Source: Grammothele lineata (Eukaryota; Basidiomycota; Agaricomycetes; Polyporales; Polyporaceae). From it: 64,000 nucleotides of DNA. The translations under genes were made by a program, and so were the position numbers. The DNA is taken from assembly GCA_002150815.3 (NCBI GenBank), contig NDFF03000122.1, positions 62,001-126,000 on the forward strand, read 5' to 3'. How positions within the stretch are numbered: position 1 is the stretch's first letter; each line of letters opens with the position of its first letter. Positions 18,766 through 32,100 of this stretch are shown in pieces. Below the pieces are notes generated by a model that was not told the origin of the DNA, searched no databases, and was given only the letters and a program-made list of their open reading frames with translations.

Positions 18766-20554
18766 TTAGAACTGTGACAAGGCCAAAGTAGTTAGTAGTC
18801 TGAATACAGAAGGCGATTGATTGAACGACTTACGCGGACTTGGTACGACCCGCTTGCTTTCGTGAGGTACCGCACCCACTTCACACTATGGTAATTGCTC
18901 TTCTCAAACACCTTCAAGAAGCGCACAATCAGCCCCGACGAGGTGAACATCAGCACCTGGAAATCGACGTCAATGGGCGGACGCGCCCAGACTTGGCGAT
19001 TGGTTGTGCTAGTCAAAGCCGCAGTACCGGTGAATGTAACTTCTTGGCCACCCTGTATTCGGGGAATCCTAATACATGGCATGCGCAATCAGCACACTTG
19101 TCGAAGAATCGCGAAAGATGCGCATCGACTAACTTCCAGACCACCACGTTCTCCGCAGGAGCGTACTTGGCCTTCCCAAGCGGCACCTTGCAGTCCACAC
19201 TAGTGGTGTTCAGGGGTGTTGGTATCCGTACGACCACGTTTGTGGCCGAGAGCTTGTTGTTGAAGTTCGTCTTCACGGTGACAACATACGACACCTGCGT
19301 CGTCCCAATCTCGTTCACTTGCGGTATAATCCGAAGCGGGAGCTTCACGTTCGACGTCGATCGGTAACGCATGAGCTCGAACTCGCCGTCGGGCGGGACG
19401 AAGGAGATGGTGCGTGTCGAGTCGAACTCATCCAGGCGCACACACTGGTGGAATCGGCAGTCGTCGAGCTCAACGGCGTCCCCGCCACTGCGGTCGTTCT
19501 TGTCAATTACGAGCTTGTCGTTCAACCCGAACTTGCATTCAGGCGTCCCGGAGAGGTAAGCACGCATGAGGATGTGGCCATCCACATCGGCACGCAGGAT
19601 GGTTCCTATCCCCGGGTCAGTGGGTCTAACGAGACGAGGCGTGGTATCCGTACCTTTTGCACTCATGCTGAGGTTCACTGTCTCTACTACGTCCACGAAA
19701 GCTTCATTCTTCTTGTACTTCACGTCACCTCTCCGCCAGTTTGTGGATCCAGTAGCTTGCACGGTAATCTTAGAAGACTCCTCCTGCAATACTCATCATT
19801 CCAAGACTCGCCCGAACGCGGAGTCAATGTGAAACGTACTGCAGCTATTGATGAAGACATGACGCTCTCCGTGGTGATATACGTCTTCAGGGTATCGGCC
19901 TCACTATTCTGAGGGTAGCCGAAGTCGATGATCTCTGGACGGGTGCATGGACACGCTTGGGAGCCAGCGATAGTACGAGGAGGCAAAACACGTACCATCG
20001 ATAAGCTCATAAATCAGCACAAAGTTGTTCTTGACCGCCTCCTCATCCACCTTTCCAAAGTACGACTTCGCTATTGAGATGAAACGGTAGCAGAACTCGA
20101 AAACGAGTGCAGCATTGGCATTACATCTACATAAATGTGTTTTGGTAGCAATCAAGGCCAATTGTACACGTGATACTCACTTGGTGACGGCGACAACATA
20201 GAGATTGTTAATGCGCACATGGAAGAAGCTAGTGGAGCCAAGGGTGATGATTGGGGAACGAACGTCACTATTGGAGACGACCTGTATCCGAAACACATCC
20301 GCAATAGATCGTCTATAGAGGCATGCAAGGTCCTTTCCGTCAGTCATACTGCTGTGTAGGATATGAGGACGTGAATTACTTGAGGTCCGTTCGGTAGAGG
20401 CGAGAGATGAGGACCTGGATGGGACGGGTTGAGTTGGCGGCAACCTCAGATGAATGAGGGATCGTACCTCGCCCTTCTGGTTGAAGATAAAGAAGGCCTA
20501 CGTCCTAGTGAGCGATGAATGAAGCAGATTCGTGGAGACCCTTACGGAAATCAT
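18766..20554 (-). CDS. APM4: AP-2 clathrin adaptor complex, mu subunit
   Basis: The mu subunit of AP-2 recognises Yxx-phi cargo signals at the plasma membrane. The N-terminal longin part assembles as [36 protein letters not shown] and [15 protein letters not shown]. The mu homology domain includes [73 protein letters not shown] and [20 protein letters not shown]. It ends with [20 protein letters not shown]. The choice of AP-2 over AP-1 rests on the FHQCVRL and [11 protein letters not shown] patterns. The first coding exon is 9 nt (20546-20554) and the last appears to be 6 nt (18766-18771, Phe-stop), giving a C-terminus S-Y-Q-V-R-F. Without the last splice the frame runs into about 14 unrelated residues to 18792. 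The expected length is about 425 residues, normal. Confidence 0.88.
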
Positions 20555-21408
20555 GGTGGGGGAACCAGAAGTCGCGTTGTCCGCGACGGTGCCGCATCCT
20601 GGACCTCCGCGCTGACAGTGTCCCTTAGCGCCCGTTTTCCCTCTCCGGGCCGCCGCACCGAAACAACACCCGAGAGCCCGGGCCGCCGGGCCTCTCGAGA
20701 TATCCTTGTCTCCGACCACCATGTATGTTCTACTGGGAGCCTTGCCCCACACCGTGAAACGTTATATTCCAAGAAGCCGTACTCAGACGTACCAGTGTAT
20801 CCTCGTCAGTGCACACAGCTCAGTACGTCAAGCCCCACGAAACATCAGAATCGGACCCTTCCCATCTGTTCTCCTTGAATTCTCTGATACGTTCAATTCA
20901 ATCGAGACATGACCGGTGAGAGTGATCCCACTTTATTCTTAAACGGCTCCAAGTACCCTGCTGAAAGGTTCACGGACTTCACTTACCTGTCATCTAATGG
21001 TCCTACGCGGTCACCAGGCCTAGTTAAAAACGACCGCCGCAAAAACAACGCCAGAATGCGCATCGCCTGACCGCCACTTGCTTCGCCCCAGCCACATGCG
21101 GTATACCAGAATCACCTTCGTGCCGTCATCGAGCACGGGATCGCGTAGTGACCGCGTCCGACTGCATGCGTTTCCCGCCTACTATCCGTCTGCGATCCGT
21201 CGGCCGGACTATTCTCGGGCTCCCTGTCTCAACGAGCACGGATTTAAGCGGCAGGAGATGAAGGGCTTCGCGTCTCGCACATCCCGCCTCAACTCCTGCT
21301 CTCGCGTCTGCAGCTCTCGCGGCCGTTTACGTTGCCTGTCGGATTCCAGCTTCTAGCGTCGGCCGTCATCACGCCTAGCAGTCCCCGTGCTGTGCAGAAG
21401 TTCAAATC
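20555..21408. other. Intergenic: divergent promoter region of AP-2 mu and the CE16 esterase
   Basis: Both flanking genes read outward. No protein-coding segment with motif support was seen over the 854 bp. Small GC-rich frames at 20519-20878 and 21078-21356 lack splice or family support. Confidence 0.55.
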
Positions 21409-23087
21409 ATGCTGTTCTGGAAGGCTTCCGTCCTCCTATCGGCCGCAACTGTCGCCGCCGCTAAACTCACATGGGCCGACACGAAGTTCGTGTTTGTGTT
21501 TGGCGACTCGTACACAACCACCGGCTTCAACGTCTCCGCCGGCGTGAACTCTCCCGATCCGGGCTTTGTGGGTGCTGGTTGCGCCCGCCCCCCTAAGCGA
21601 GGTTCTCACGCTTCCATCTTGCCAACAGACTTCGTCCAACGGACCCAATTGGGTGGAATTCCTTCGTTCGTTCCATTCTTCGCCTTCTGGTTGTCTTCTT
21701 GCCCTGACCGCTCTCTACGCAGGGGATACGTATAACGTCACAGACACGAAGGTGCGCCGCATGCCAGTCGCACTGCATCGCCATTCCGCGAGCCGACAGC
21801 TGACATGATATTTAGGTCTTTAACCTCGCTTACGGTGGCGCGACCATCGATTCTGCGCTCGTTGCACCGTATCTCCCGACAGTCCTGTACGTCAGCTACC
21901 TTCATAGTACCTCGAGGATGCGAGCTGATATAAACTTTATCACCGACACCCCACGCCGCCTTCCGCCATCGCCGCGTGCTTCCGCTTCCCTGCGCTCGTT
22001 GTGGCGGCGCGCCAGATCCATTGTCGACCAGGTCGGACAATTCCAAGAGTTCCTTGCCCCGAAGCCCGACGGTGCCGCCTGGGATTCCTCCAACAGTCTG
22101 TTCACCTTCTGGATCGGCATCAACGATGTGGTAATGCACCCGCCCGCTTCCTCCTGTGGCTGCGTCGTGGCTCACGCGCGGTGCCTTTACAGGGCAATTC
22201 CTACTACTGGGTAGGCACGCTGTTACCCCGATACGCTGCGTCGCTCATCCTGTCTTCCGCAGTCCAACGTAACGCAGGCGGATTTCCACGCCACGCTTAT
22301 GGAGCGGCTCTTTGGCCAGGTTGTCTCTTACGCCGTTGGCATGATGAAATGGACACGACTAATTCTTTCGTTCTTCCGACACAACACGCTGCAGGTCGAG
22401 GAACTCTACCAGGACGGCGCACGCTCCTTCCTGTTCCTGACAGTCCCGCCGACGAACCGCGCCCCTCTGATCCTCGAGCAGGGCGATTGGGCGATTGAAA
22501 ATATCAATTCCTCGCTTGCGGACTACAACAGCCAGCTCGCGGCGAGCGTGCACGCATTCCAGCAGAACCACACCGACCTCGATCAGGTGACCGTCTTCGA
22601 TACGCGCCCGATCTTCAACACGCTGCTCGACAACGCGGACACGTTCGGGTTCGTCAACAGCACAGGCTTCTGTGATGCGTACCAGAACGGCACGCCAGAG
22701 CAGACGACCCAGGAGGCGCCTTGCGCGCCGGTCTCGAGCTACTTGTGAGTCCCCTGTAACCTTCGCGGCTCTCCGGTAGTCCCGTCCCCCACGACCCTGC
22801 CGCGCCGCGGTGTTCCGACAGAGAATGTCCGAGGATGGATGCAGGGTACACAACGATGATTGCATGAGAGTTTCTCGATTCTCTCACTTAGTGGCGCTCA
22901 TATTTACGACAACACCCTACTCATCACCGAACAACCCAGCTGGCTCAACACCCTTCACCCTGTCTTCACGGTGCACGAGTAAGCGCAGCAAATCCTTTCT
23001 ATCTCGGCCATCACTCATTACTTATACTATGTCTCCACCCAATGCAGCATCCTCGCCAAGGCCATTTCGACAGCGCTCAGCGCCTAA
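21409..23087 (+). CDS. Secreted GDSL/CE16-type carbohydrate acetylesterase
   Basis: CE16 esterases remove acetyl groups from hemicellulose oligosaccharides. The signal peptide is MLFWKASVLLSAATVAAA. The catalytic Ser lies in FVFVFGDSYTTTGF, followed by GFTSSNGPNWVEFL and VFNLAYGGATIDSAL. The oxyanion Asn is in FWIGINDVGNSYYW. Then come ARSFLFLTVPPTNRAPLI and N-glycosylation sites such as N-S-S, N-H-T and N-S-T. The C-terminal exons give SYFWLNTLHPVFTVH and DILAKAISTALSA, with the Asp/His region in L-H-P-V-F-T-V-H-D. The last two introns are 22745-22939 (195 nt) and 22979-23047. I count at least seven introns; the one after E-F-L (about 21664-21721) has a weak donor. The predicted length is about 325 residues, usual for the family. 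Confidence 0.85.
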
Positions 23088-26000
23088 AACCACACGCATA
23101 CCGAGCGGGGCGATAGAACCGGAATTTCCGCAGACATTCGGAGAATATACGCAATAGGGTGATATGACGCTTGTACAACGCCGCTGGAGTGGGGTTGGAT
23201 CGGCTTCGGCCGACGCCGTAATACGAAGTATCTCTTCGCGTCGCCTTCTCAATGTCCGACCTCATCTTCTCTCCCAATCCCCGTCCGCGAACTCAAAGCC
23301 TGGAGATAAGGTCGATCACAGCCGGACAGCTCTTATGAAATCGTTTGCGTTCTAGCGGACAAATGCACGACTCGTACGTATTCGACGTCGCTGGCACGCC
23401 TGTCCATCCGACCTCCCCGGGCGGCGGCGCGGCGTACCTGCGGACTTGTCGTCTACACCGCCCTTCCCAATGCGCTCCGTTCAGCACTACTGCTCTGTGT
23501 TGAAACAGTCATGCGCCTACTACAGAGGCACCAGGCCCCGTCGGGTTCTCAGGCCCTCGGTCTTTCGGGCTCGAGGCTCGGGCAAGCCTAAGGCACGCGC
23601 CATCTTCCCGGTCCAAAGCAAGGAACCCGGCCGACCGACGCATCTCGCGCTCCGTCTCCTGTGTTCCGCATCCCGCCCGCCGAGGACGCGACGCTGCCCG
23701 ATTCAATGCGTCCACAGAGCGTGACAGGGGCCCGTCGGAGATTGTGCAGTCTTGCACGCCGCCCGTGGTCCATTCAAACGCCATCCGCGGACGCGCAGGC
23801 GCCACAGTCGGACACCAACAGCGTTGGCGGGCGGCCTGGACAGCGGCGTGCGCGGCGTGCGGCAGCGTCGCGAGATTGAATGGGTACCTGTGTGTGTGCC
23901 GAGAAGACCGCTAAGTGCGGCCTGGATCCTTGCCTTCAGCGATGTGTGCGCACAACTACGTCAAGCCAAGGCAACAACGTTAACGGCGCGGGTATACTCC
24001 ATTCCAACAAATCAATAAATCATTCATATAGAACCTATGTCTGTACATCAGGGCGCACTGGTGGCGAGGCCACTATACGGATACTGTCGGGCAGGGTGAA
24101 AGCATCAATGATGTGCAGGTGGGCCGTTTGAGGACGTACGGGTTCTCGAGCTCGAGGCACGCACACTGATTCGAGGCGGCAAGGCTATTGCACAAGATCC
24201 GACCTAGGTCGGAACTGGCAGAGTCGTGGGTGTGCGGCGGCCTGCACTACGCCACCGTTAGTGGGCGCGCGGGCGGCACAGGCGTCCGCGGGAAAGAGAC
24301 CAGTCTTAATGTGCTTGTGGGCGGCTCTGCGCTGCACGTCTCGAGGGCGTTATCCGTCATTGGGGCATCCTCGCGTCGACGTCCAGATCGGGGCTGAGAA
24401 TGTAAACTTAGCTGCGTGCGTCCGTAGGGCGGCGCGGCACATCCCCCTCAGGGCTCCCAGTGTGCGCCGTTCTCATGCTTGAAGCACAGGCTGGCCGTTA
24501 GCGTTCGTAGTCGTCATCGAGTTCATCAAGTACCCCTGGTCGGGCTGAGCGGCCGGATTTAGCAGGACGTGAACAAGATCTCTCTTGCAATATGGTTGCG
24601 ATGCTCGCGTGAGTGCATCACTCGACTCGTAGTTTCGAAGCACGGATAGGATCGAGCGCCACAGTCGAGAATGAATTGCTTAGACGGTCATACATATCCC
24701 ATATGAAGTACAAAGGTGGTATCACAAAAAGCCATAATCGCTGGCCACACCCGCACGTAACCGCACCGCTGCAAAGACAGCAGCATCTTGCTCCACCGAA
24801 AACACCATCGCCTGACCGCAACGGACCCAGCGCCGCGCACCGGCGGTGCGTGGAGCGGTAGAACGGATGTCCACGCACGGAAGAGAAACGCGAGAGGTCT
24901 GACGCCAAGCTAGGCGACTGCACAACTCTGCAGAGCGGAGATGAAAGAAAAGTCGGAGCGCCCGGGGACGGAGACGGAGGGCATGTTCGCGGGGCACGGA
25001 AGCATGCACAGCGCGGACGCGGACGGTGCACCGCGCACAAAGACCCCGCTGTGGAGACCCATCCATGCGGCGAACGCGTGCCGCGCAGCCCGCGTCCAGT
25101 CAGCGAGCCCGTTCGTCCACCCCGGGCTCGCTCTCAGCAAGACCGACCGCCAGTCCGCGTCGCGCGACCATCCGTCGCAGGTCAGCTGCCCACGAACACG
25201 ACGGGGCTGGCAGCTTCTCCCGAGGATCGTCGCCGTCCCCGGACCCGCACGCCCATCCATGCCTATGAGCTTGTCCGACGTGTCCGCGCGCGCGCGTGCG
25301 CTCCGAGCCGCACGGCGCCGCTCCCAGGTTCTCGCGTGCGATCTCCGACGCTGCGCCCGCCTGCGACGCCGCCGACGGGAGGGGCGGGTGCAGCGCCGGC
25401 ACGCCCACGGGCCCCGCAAGTTCGGGCTGCGTTGTCCCAGGCTTCACGTGCGCTGCCTCGTCGCTGCCTGCGTCTCTGCGCCTCCAACGCGCTCTCGAAG
25501 GGTCTGCGCGCACCGGATACGGCAGTCCGCAGGATGGCTAGCACAAGCACGATCGTGCCGAAGCGAGCAAGGTCTCACCCGGGTGACCATGAGATGCAAA
25601 GGACACGCACCAAGAGCGTCCGGGGCGGCACCTGACACGGAAGAACAGCAGGTGCGCACGCAGCGGAACCGCGACACACGTATCACCGGGTCCGCCATGG
25701 GCCTAGCGGGCGCCCTGCGCGCACCAACCGCACGCGCGAGGCGGTCAAGAAAGGAAGAAGACACGATCTGCGGCAAGTCACTCACCAGGGACATAGTGGC
25801 AGGAGCGAACGAGCACCCGTGGGCGAGCGAGCCCGTCGGCCGGCGCCTAGCAGTCGAACGCCACGCCCCGTAAGCTCAAGGTTCGGAGGTTATGTTTGCG
25901 TCAGAGGCTATGTCTCCGGTCGGCTGGCGCCTCCTCCTCCTTTGTCCAAACGTTCCTCTGGAAACGCATCCGGCAGGTTGAAAGCCATCCAACAGGACGC

Positions 26001-27768
26001 GGGCGTGTACGCGGCTGAACATACGGATGTCGTGCTCGCGGGGAGCCCTGGCTGGATGTATGGCCCGTCCGTCATGTCCGGACGAATCGCTAGCTTGTCC
26101 GACCAGAGGAGGGAGAAGATCGGGCGCGTGCAGTGGTCTGACGGCAGCATCAGCTCTCTCCGTTGGCATATGTTGCCGGAAATGAGTTAATTCACCGACC
26201 TGCTGCTGCCCAAGGGCCCAAGGTCGCTGCGGTGGCGCGGATGGGTCATACCGGCGTGAATCCGAACGCGTATCGCCCGTGCCCACTGTTACGCCTCGTG
26301 GCCGAGCATGGCATCCGAACAGGTAGAGGAATACCCTCTTCGTCTTCCTAGGAGACGTGCGTGTCCGCCTCCAGCACCGAGAGAGCTCGGCCAGGTTAGT
26401 CGCCCTTCCAGACACCCATGGCGGCTGAGGTGGCCTAGACTTAGCATCTACGCCGGTATTGGTATGAGGCTGACAACCAGCGTACCTCGTCGATCTCATC
26501 ATTGTTCCTTTCCCGAGGTGAAGAGCAGCGTCTTTGGGAACTATTTGCATGCTAGTTGGAGTGATTGAGGGTCGCGCCTGCCTTCCGCGGGGTTTAAAGC
26601 GTGCACAGGCGAGCCGCGGGCCGAGCCCTCAAGCTCCCCTATGATGTGATGCCACCCTTCTCTCACTTGGCGAGGTCGTAGAACGGAAGCGAAGTAGATC
26701 TAGGATGAGGGGCTGAATGGGGAGCGTCGTGGTGGCGGTACTGCGGCGCTGGTTGTTGTGGAAGGGAAGGGAAGACCGTCGCGTCGAAGGCTGTTCTGGG
26801 GGTTCCAGCGGGGCGCCGCGTCGTCAAACGTTGAGGCGAGTCCAGACTCCGTCCCCTCAGGCTCCTATGTCTTCCTGTTCACTTGACTCATATGCGATGT
26901 GCTACTCGCTTCGGCAGGACCTATCGGCCATTAGGTGCGCCTTACGCCTTGCGCCGCAGCCGTCAGCTAGCCGCCAGATCGGTGGTCGGGCGGCGCTGTA
27001 ACGTCGAACGTACGGGTCGTGGACTTGAGATTATCCGTCGCGAGGGGAATGTAGGAAAGAAGCTATGGCAGGGGCTATGGAACACCGCGCATTGATGCAT
27101 AGTAACCCTAGTTGACGAGGTATTGTATGGAAGGCGGCCCACAGGGTGCGGCGGAACTTGGTGTGATGCTAGGACGACAACTTGAATACGTTCGCGGACA
27201 GCGGTCAATGAGACCCGGAGAGGGATGACGCACCATCACATACTACTCATCTACGCAACCCGTGCAAGATTCTCTTCACCCCCGGGGGTTTTTCAGCGTG
27301 AGTGGAAAGCAAAGCACGTCCAATATGTCGAACTGTCGACATACCTTCATTCCAGCGGCGCGTCCGATTCCTTCCCCGACATACCAACCCTCATCTTGAC
27401 TCTTCATGCGCACCGCGCAGCCCGCATTTCAGAGGGAGGGGAACGCCGCGGGACAGCGAGCCGACCATCGTGGACGTCGCGGAACACATACACGAGGTAA
27501 GGGCGAAGTGGGGTGTTTAATTTCCTGCGCGTCCGGGGCCAGTAAGTATGTATGTGACACGCTACGCTCCTGAGTCCTGAGTCCTGACAGCGGCGACTGG
27601 CTGTCGAGGCTGTCGGCCGTACCGGACAAGAAGGCCACCACGCTGCGTGCCGCCGCGGGGGGATCGGGCTCTCCGAGTCCGAGGTGGTGTGGTGGTATCA
27701 TTATGCTCTGTGGGTCCTCCGCTGCCAGCCTCGCGCGATTGGTGTGCACGGCGATGGACGTAAGAAAT

Positions 27769-28185
27769 TCAGGGGGTGGAGGGGGTACGTTTGCCGGGGG
27801 GCGACGCGTCGCTGATCAATAGAGCCCGCACGATCTTTGCGCCGTCCACAGGGCGTCCGCGGAGCAGGGAAGCAGACGTCGGTCGTTGTCGAACGTCGAA
27901 GTCCTTGTCGATGTCGATGTCGATGACGCGTGGTGGCGGCGTATGCGTGCCCGAGAGGACGGGTGATCGATCAGATAGGGATAGTGTGCGTAGTCCAGTC
28001 GAGCAGAGATCCAGAAAGCTTCGACGAGGGGCAGTTGGCAGCGGAAGGGTTGTAAATTGCGCTCCGTGGAGATGGGCCACCACGGCTGCGCCGGACCTCG
28101 GCGGCCCTCCGAGAATGGCGAACAATCGCCCGTGGAAGGGTGGGAGCTCGGTGAGAGATGGCATTGGGAGGGGGGCATCGGTCAT
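27769..28185 (-). CDS. Possible small hypothetical protein (138 residues)
   Basis: The frame starts MTDAPLPMPSLTELPPFHGR and continues LFAILGGPPRSGAAVVAHLH, then an I-D-I-D-I-D-K-D-F-D run, and ends P-P-G-K-R-T-P-S-T-P. Unlike other frames in the gene-poor block, the amino-acid mix is balanced and codons favour C or G at the third position (GAC ATC GAC AAG GAC TTC). I do not recognise a family and no splice sites are needed. It may equally be a chance frame. Confidence 0.28.
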   Translation of the reverse strand: MTDAPLPMPSLTELPPFHGRLFAILGGPPRSGAAVVAHLHGAQFTTLPLPTAPRRSFLDLCSTGLRTLSLSDRSPVLSGTHTPPPRVIDIDIDKDFDVRQRPTSASLLRGRPVDGAKIVRALLISDASPPGKRTPSTP

Positions 28186-29128
28186 GGCGTGTGTTGACAC
28201 TTCAGACACGCAGCTTAACGCGAGGCTTCCCATCCTCGCTCTAGAGTCGAGTCGGCCGAGAGCCCGCGCGCAAGTACGAGATAAAGTCCGCGGGAATCAT
28301 GGCAGTAGCGCGCCACCGTTCGGCGTCCAGGACGCGAGCAAACAGTGCTTCCTGCGGGCCCGCAACAAGTGTACTGTGTGCGGGCCACGACAAATTTTCT
28401 CGTTCTCGTGCGGTGCGCAGGGCCCACAGGCGAGGCCACTTGATGGCCACCGCGCAACCCCGTGCACTCGAATGCGGAACGGCCCACGAAGCGGGGCACT
28501 GGCAGGGGCCGCGGGTCGACCGGACGCACAGGGATGCACCGAACAATGGTTACGCGCTCGTGCGGATGAATGACAGCCGCGGCGCGGCGGGGACGCTCAC
28601 ACGGTGAACCTCATCTCATCGCGAAAGGCCGTTGCCATGTCGGTGCGCAAGGCTCGCGCTGCGCGAGCGGGACCTGTGGGACGGCGTTGGGTCTCTGATG
28701 TTTTTTCCCAGACGCCGAGTCGATGCTCTGAGACCATCTGAAACGGGCGGCGGGCATAAAGTATGTTTAGACTTTGAAGCGATATATACACGAAAATCAG
28801 AACTGTGCTCACCCTTGATATTTATTGCATCGCTCGGACGACGGTCCTGAAGTAGACGCGTCCGACGAGGGCGGTGTCAGGCACTCTAACTTCCAGGTAC
28901 TGCAACTGTTCGGACGACGTTAACGCAGTCACTCGAAGCGGAGGCTGGGCACCGCTCAATATTAATGCGACGCAGAAACGACGTTCCAAGTCGGTCCTCC
29001 GCGTCGTCACGCGTACGGCTCGCCGAGACAGCAACAGAAATTTGCGGCTCCTCGTCCGACGGGAGGTCGGACGTCCTGCGAGACTAATTGATGTGCCGCG
29101 TGCACGTACGTATATTAATATTGACCCT

Positions 29129-29144
29129 CCGTCCGTCCGTCCGT
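29129..29144 (+). repeat. CCGT tetranucleotide repeat
   Basis: Four perfect CCGT units. It is a simple sequence repeat in the gene-poor block. Confidence 0.8.
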
Positions 29145-32100
29145 CGAGGGCGGCGCGCCGGACGTACGGCTGATGCGCCACCGCGACCGCGAACGCGACG
29201 CGGTAGCGATGGAGAGGGCTTGGAGGGCTGATCCCAACTGCAACGCACGGGAGTCGGGACGGTAAACGAAGGCTGGTGCAACGCGCGCGCCAAGGGGGGA
29301 GCGCGGCGCGGCGCGGAGGCGAAGAAGGGGATGACGGCATGCTTGACGGGACGGGACTCGGGAGCAGGGCGGGCGGGCGGACGGGCGACGGCGCGGTGAT
29401 GCACATTGCGACATGCTCCGCGAGGCTCTCGTGAGTCGTCTCGGCGGGGAGCTTCGAAGTTCGAATATCGCTGTAAACGCAATGCGGGGACGACGGGGCG
29501 TTCAGGACAGGCCGGGTTTGGTCGATGGTCAGGTCAGCGTAGGCACGCTATCCGGGGATCTACGGGGCTAGCGAAGCTTAGTTTATCGCGATGGGGAAGC
29601 GGTGCGGGGAACGCGTACGGTCCCTGCGAGTGTGCCAGTACGCCCCGCGCGCGACGGAGCTCCCAGCGGAGGCCTGCAGGGCTGCTCGGGGCCATGTCCG
29701 GACGGCGTCGAGCGAAAATCTGCAAGAAGGCAGGTCAGCCCCGGGCGAGACGTTGCTTGCGAGCAGCAGAGTATCACATGAGCCTCCGCGGCGGGGTGGG
29801 GTGGGTGCTGACGCTGCTCACCGTGGGAGCGGGGCGAGAATAGAGGCAGGACGGCGGACGGGCGCACGGCGGAGCATACGCCTCCCTGCGAACGCCAGGC
29901 GGTCGCTGACAGGTCGGAAGGTGGCAGCGGGAGAAACGGGCCCAAAGGCGGATCCAATACTCGAGGCCCGGGCGTGACACTGACGTTGTTGCGTTGGACG
30001 TATGTCCGCGTCCGCATCCGACTCCGTCCCAGCCACCGCAAGCCTCGTATGTAGTGCCACCGTACACACGCTGTGGCTGACCCCGGCGCCTCCGAAGCAC
30101 CCCCCTCCGGGCGCCTCTTCGCGTTCATTTGTGCGTGCGCCGAGCGCTAGTAAGCTTATGCTACTCACCGACGCCCTCCTCCACTTCGCCAGGCCGGATC
30201 ATGTCCGTCGCACACGCTCCGCCCACCGTGCGCGCGGCGGCGTCTGCGCGTGCTCGCACGGCCTCCGAGGACGCATGCAGGGGCGGCGAAACGCGCTGCG
30301 CAAGCGGCGTCGCCGACGCCCTCCTCCACCCGTCGCCGCAGACGTCGACAGCTCGCAACAGCAGCAGATCACTGACTCTCTCCATATGCGGGGCACAGGG
30401 CAATCCTCGGCCCGGCGCCACCGCAGCCGCCATTCTCGCGTCTTGTTGGGCTCGTGCTGAGGCTTGCTGAGCAAGCGTCAAGCTTCTGGGACGAGCTGGG
30501 CATAGTGCCTGCGCGGACGGATGACGGAGATGATCGATTACAATCCACGCTCGCTAGCAGTCGCTAGCTCCTCTGCTCGTCGGACATGGCCGAGCGGAGG
30601 GGGGGCTGTGCGTCTTTTAGAAGCGGGTGGGGGTGGTAAACACATGTTGGGCGACCCTGCGTTTACGGAAGAGACGGCTGATGATCGTCTTCGGACGGAG
30701 ATATGGGCTGAGGAGCGTTGTGGCCTGCGCGCGCGCGGCCGTTGTAGGTCCGTCGTCCGGCAGACAGCGCGCGTGAATGGCGAGAAGCACACAGGGCGAA
30801 GGCTCGGAGGGCCCGCCCGATGGCCATCTTAAGACTATCTAAAGTGACAGTACTAGTGATAGTCGTACGCTACGCGCCTCCCGGAAACTATATCCATCGC
30901 CCATCCAAGCGAACCCTATCCGACCCAATCGTAGCAACATCTGTGCAAATGAACGCGGCAGGACGGCTAATGCCTCCGTTCTCCGGCACAGGAACGGGCG
31001 CAATGGAGGTGCCTATGTTCGGCGCGTGTGCGTCCCAGGTCGTCGTCCCATGGCACCCGTCCTCGCAGCCGCGCTCCCGAGCGTGTGCGAGCATCTCAGA
31101 ACTGCAGGCGTCGCGCGCGTCAGAAGGCGTCGCGCGCCAGGCGTCAGCCTTGCTCGCGGGCCCAGTGTGCCCGTCCTGGCGTGTCCCAGCAGGTCCCAGC
31201 TGTCGGGCGTCGCCCTGCGTCGCCCCCTCTCAGGCCCCGAGATCTCGCCCGCTGTCAGCCCGCGCCCTCTCGCCGTGGGTTACGCCACGGCGTCGTGCGT
31301 CCGACGGAGATAGCGCGGATGCGCCTTCGGCTCACAGTCGGTCGCCAGCGCGGCGGGCCTCGCTGTCTCTCCTCGTCCGTCCGTTCTCGCAGCGGCGCCA
31401 GGCCCGCCCGGGAGTCGCCCGCTCGGCTGCAAGGCCGTCCGTGCGTCCGTTGGAAGGCCCGTTTCGGTGCGTGCCGCGCGCCGAGGGGTTGGGAGGGCGA
31501 TTACTCAAAAGTCTATTGCATTCGAGCCCGAAGGGGATTCCGAGTGCGCCGGGCGTGGCAGACACGGCCGTGCCCACGAATGTCCACGTCGGTTTGGGCT
31601 CCGCGAAGACCGAATGCGAGTCTTGGGAGGCCCTGGGAGTCCTGAGGCTGGAGGAGCCGGGCCGTGCGTGACGGGGAGTGACGAGGAACAGGGTGGCGGT
31701 CACGACGCCCACTGTGGCAGGCTGCGTCCGAGAATGGCCCTGATCGCCGCCGGCCTCGGACGCAGGCGCGGTGGTCCGCGGCGGTGCGCTCTCGAGACTC
31801 GGGGCTCGCGCTGCTGGCTTCGTCAGTGTGACGGCCGCAGCGGGCATGGCCACGGCGAGCACGAGCGTCGTACACCTCGGCGCAGCCCCCGCGGCGGGTG
31901 GTGCGCTGTTCGGGCCCTGGCCTGTGTTCCGGGCGGCCCTGCACGGGTGCACGGGGCTTGACGGGGCTTGTCTGGCGAGTCGCGCGGGGTTGTGGCCGCT
32001 CGCGCCATCACGGGAGCAACGTTGTCAGGCAAGGCCGACCGATGGCATCGTTCGCGATCATTGCAGGCAGAGGCGCCGCACGTCTTGCAAACACCTTACG

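Noticed and set aside
24941..25873. 310-residue open frame in the gene-poor block
   Set aside because: Arg/Ala/Pro-rich, overlapped by equally long frames on the other strand, no motif. Explained by GC-rich DNA having few stop codons.
25876..26550. 224-residue minus frame and overlapping 123-residue plus frame
   Set aside because: Neither shows a family pattern, and each looks like the shadow of the other.
30820..31671. 283-residue open frame
   Set aside because: Same reasons; composition is Arg/Ser/Pro-skewed and no start context or family similarity is visible.
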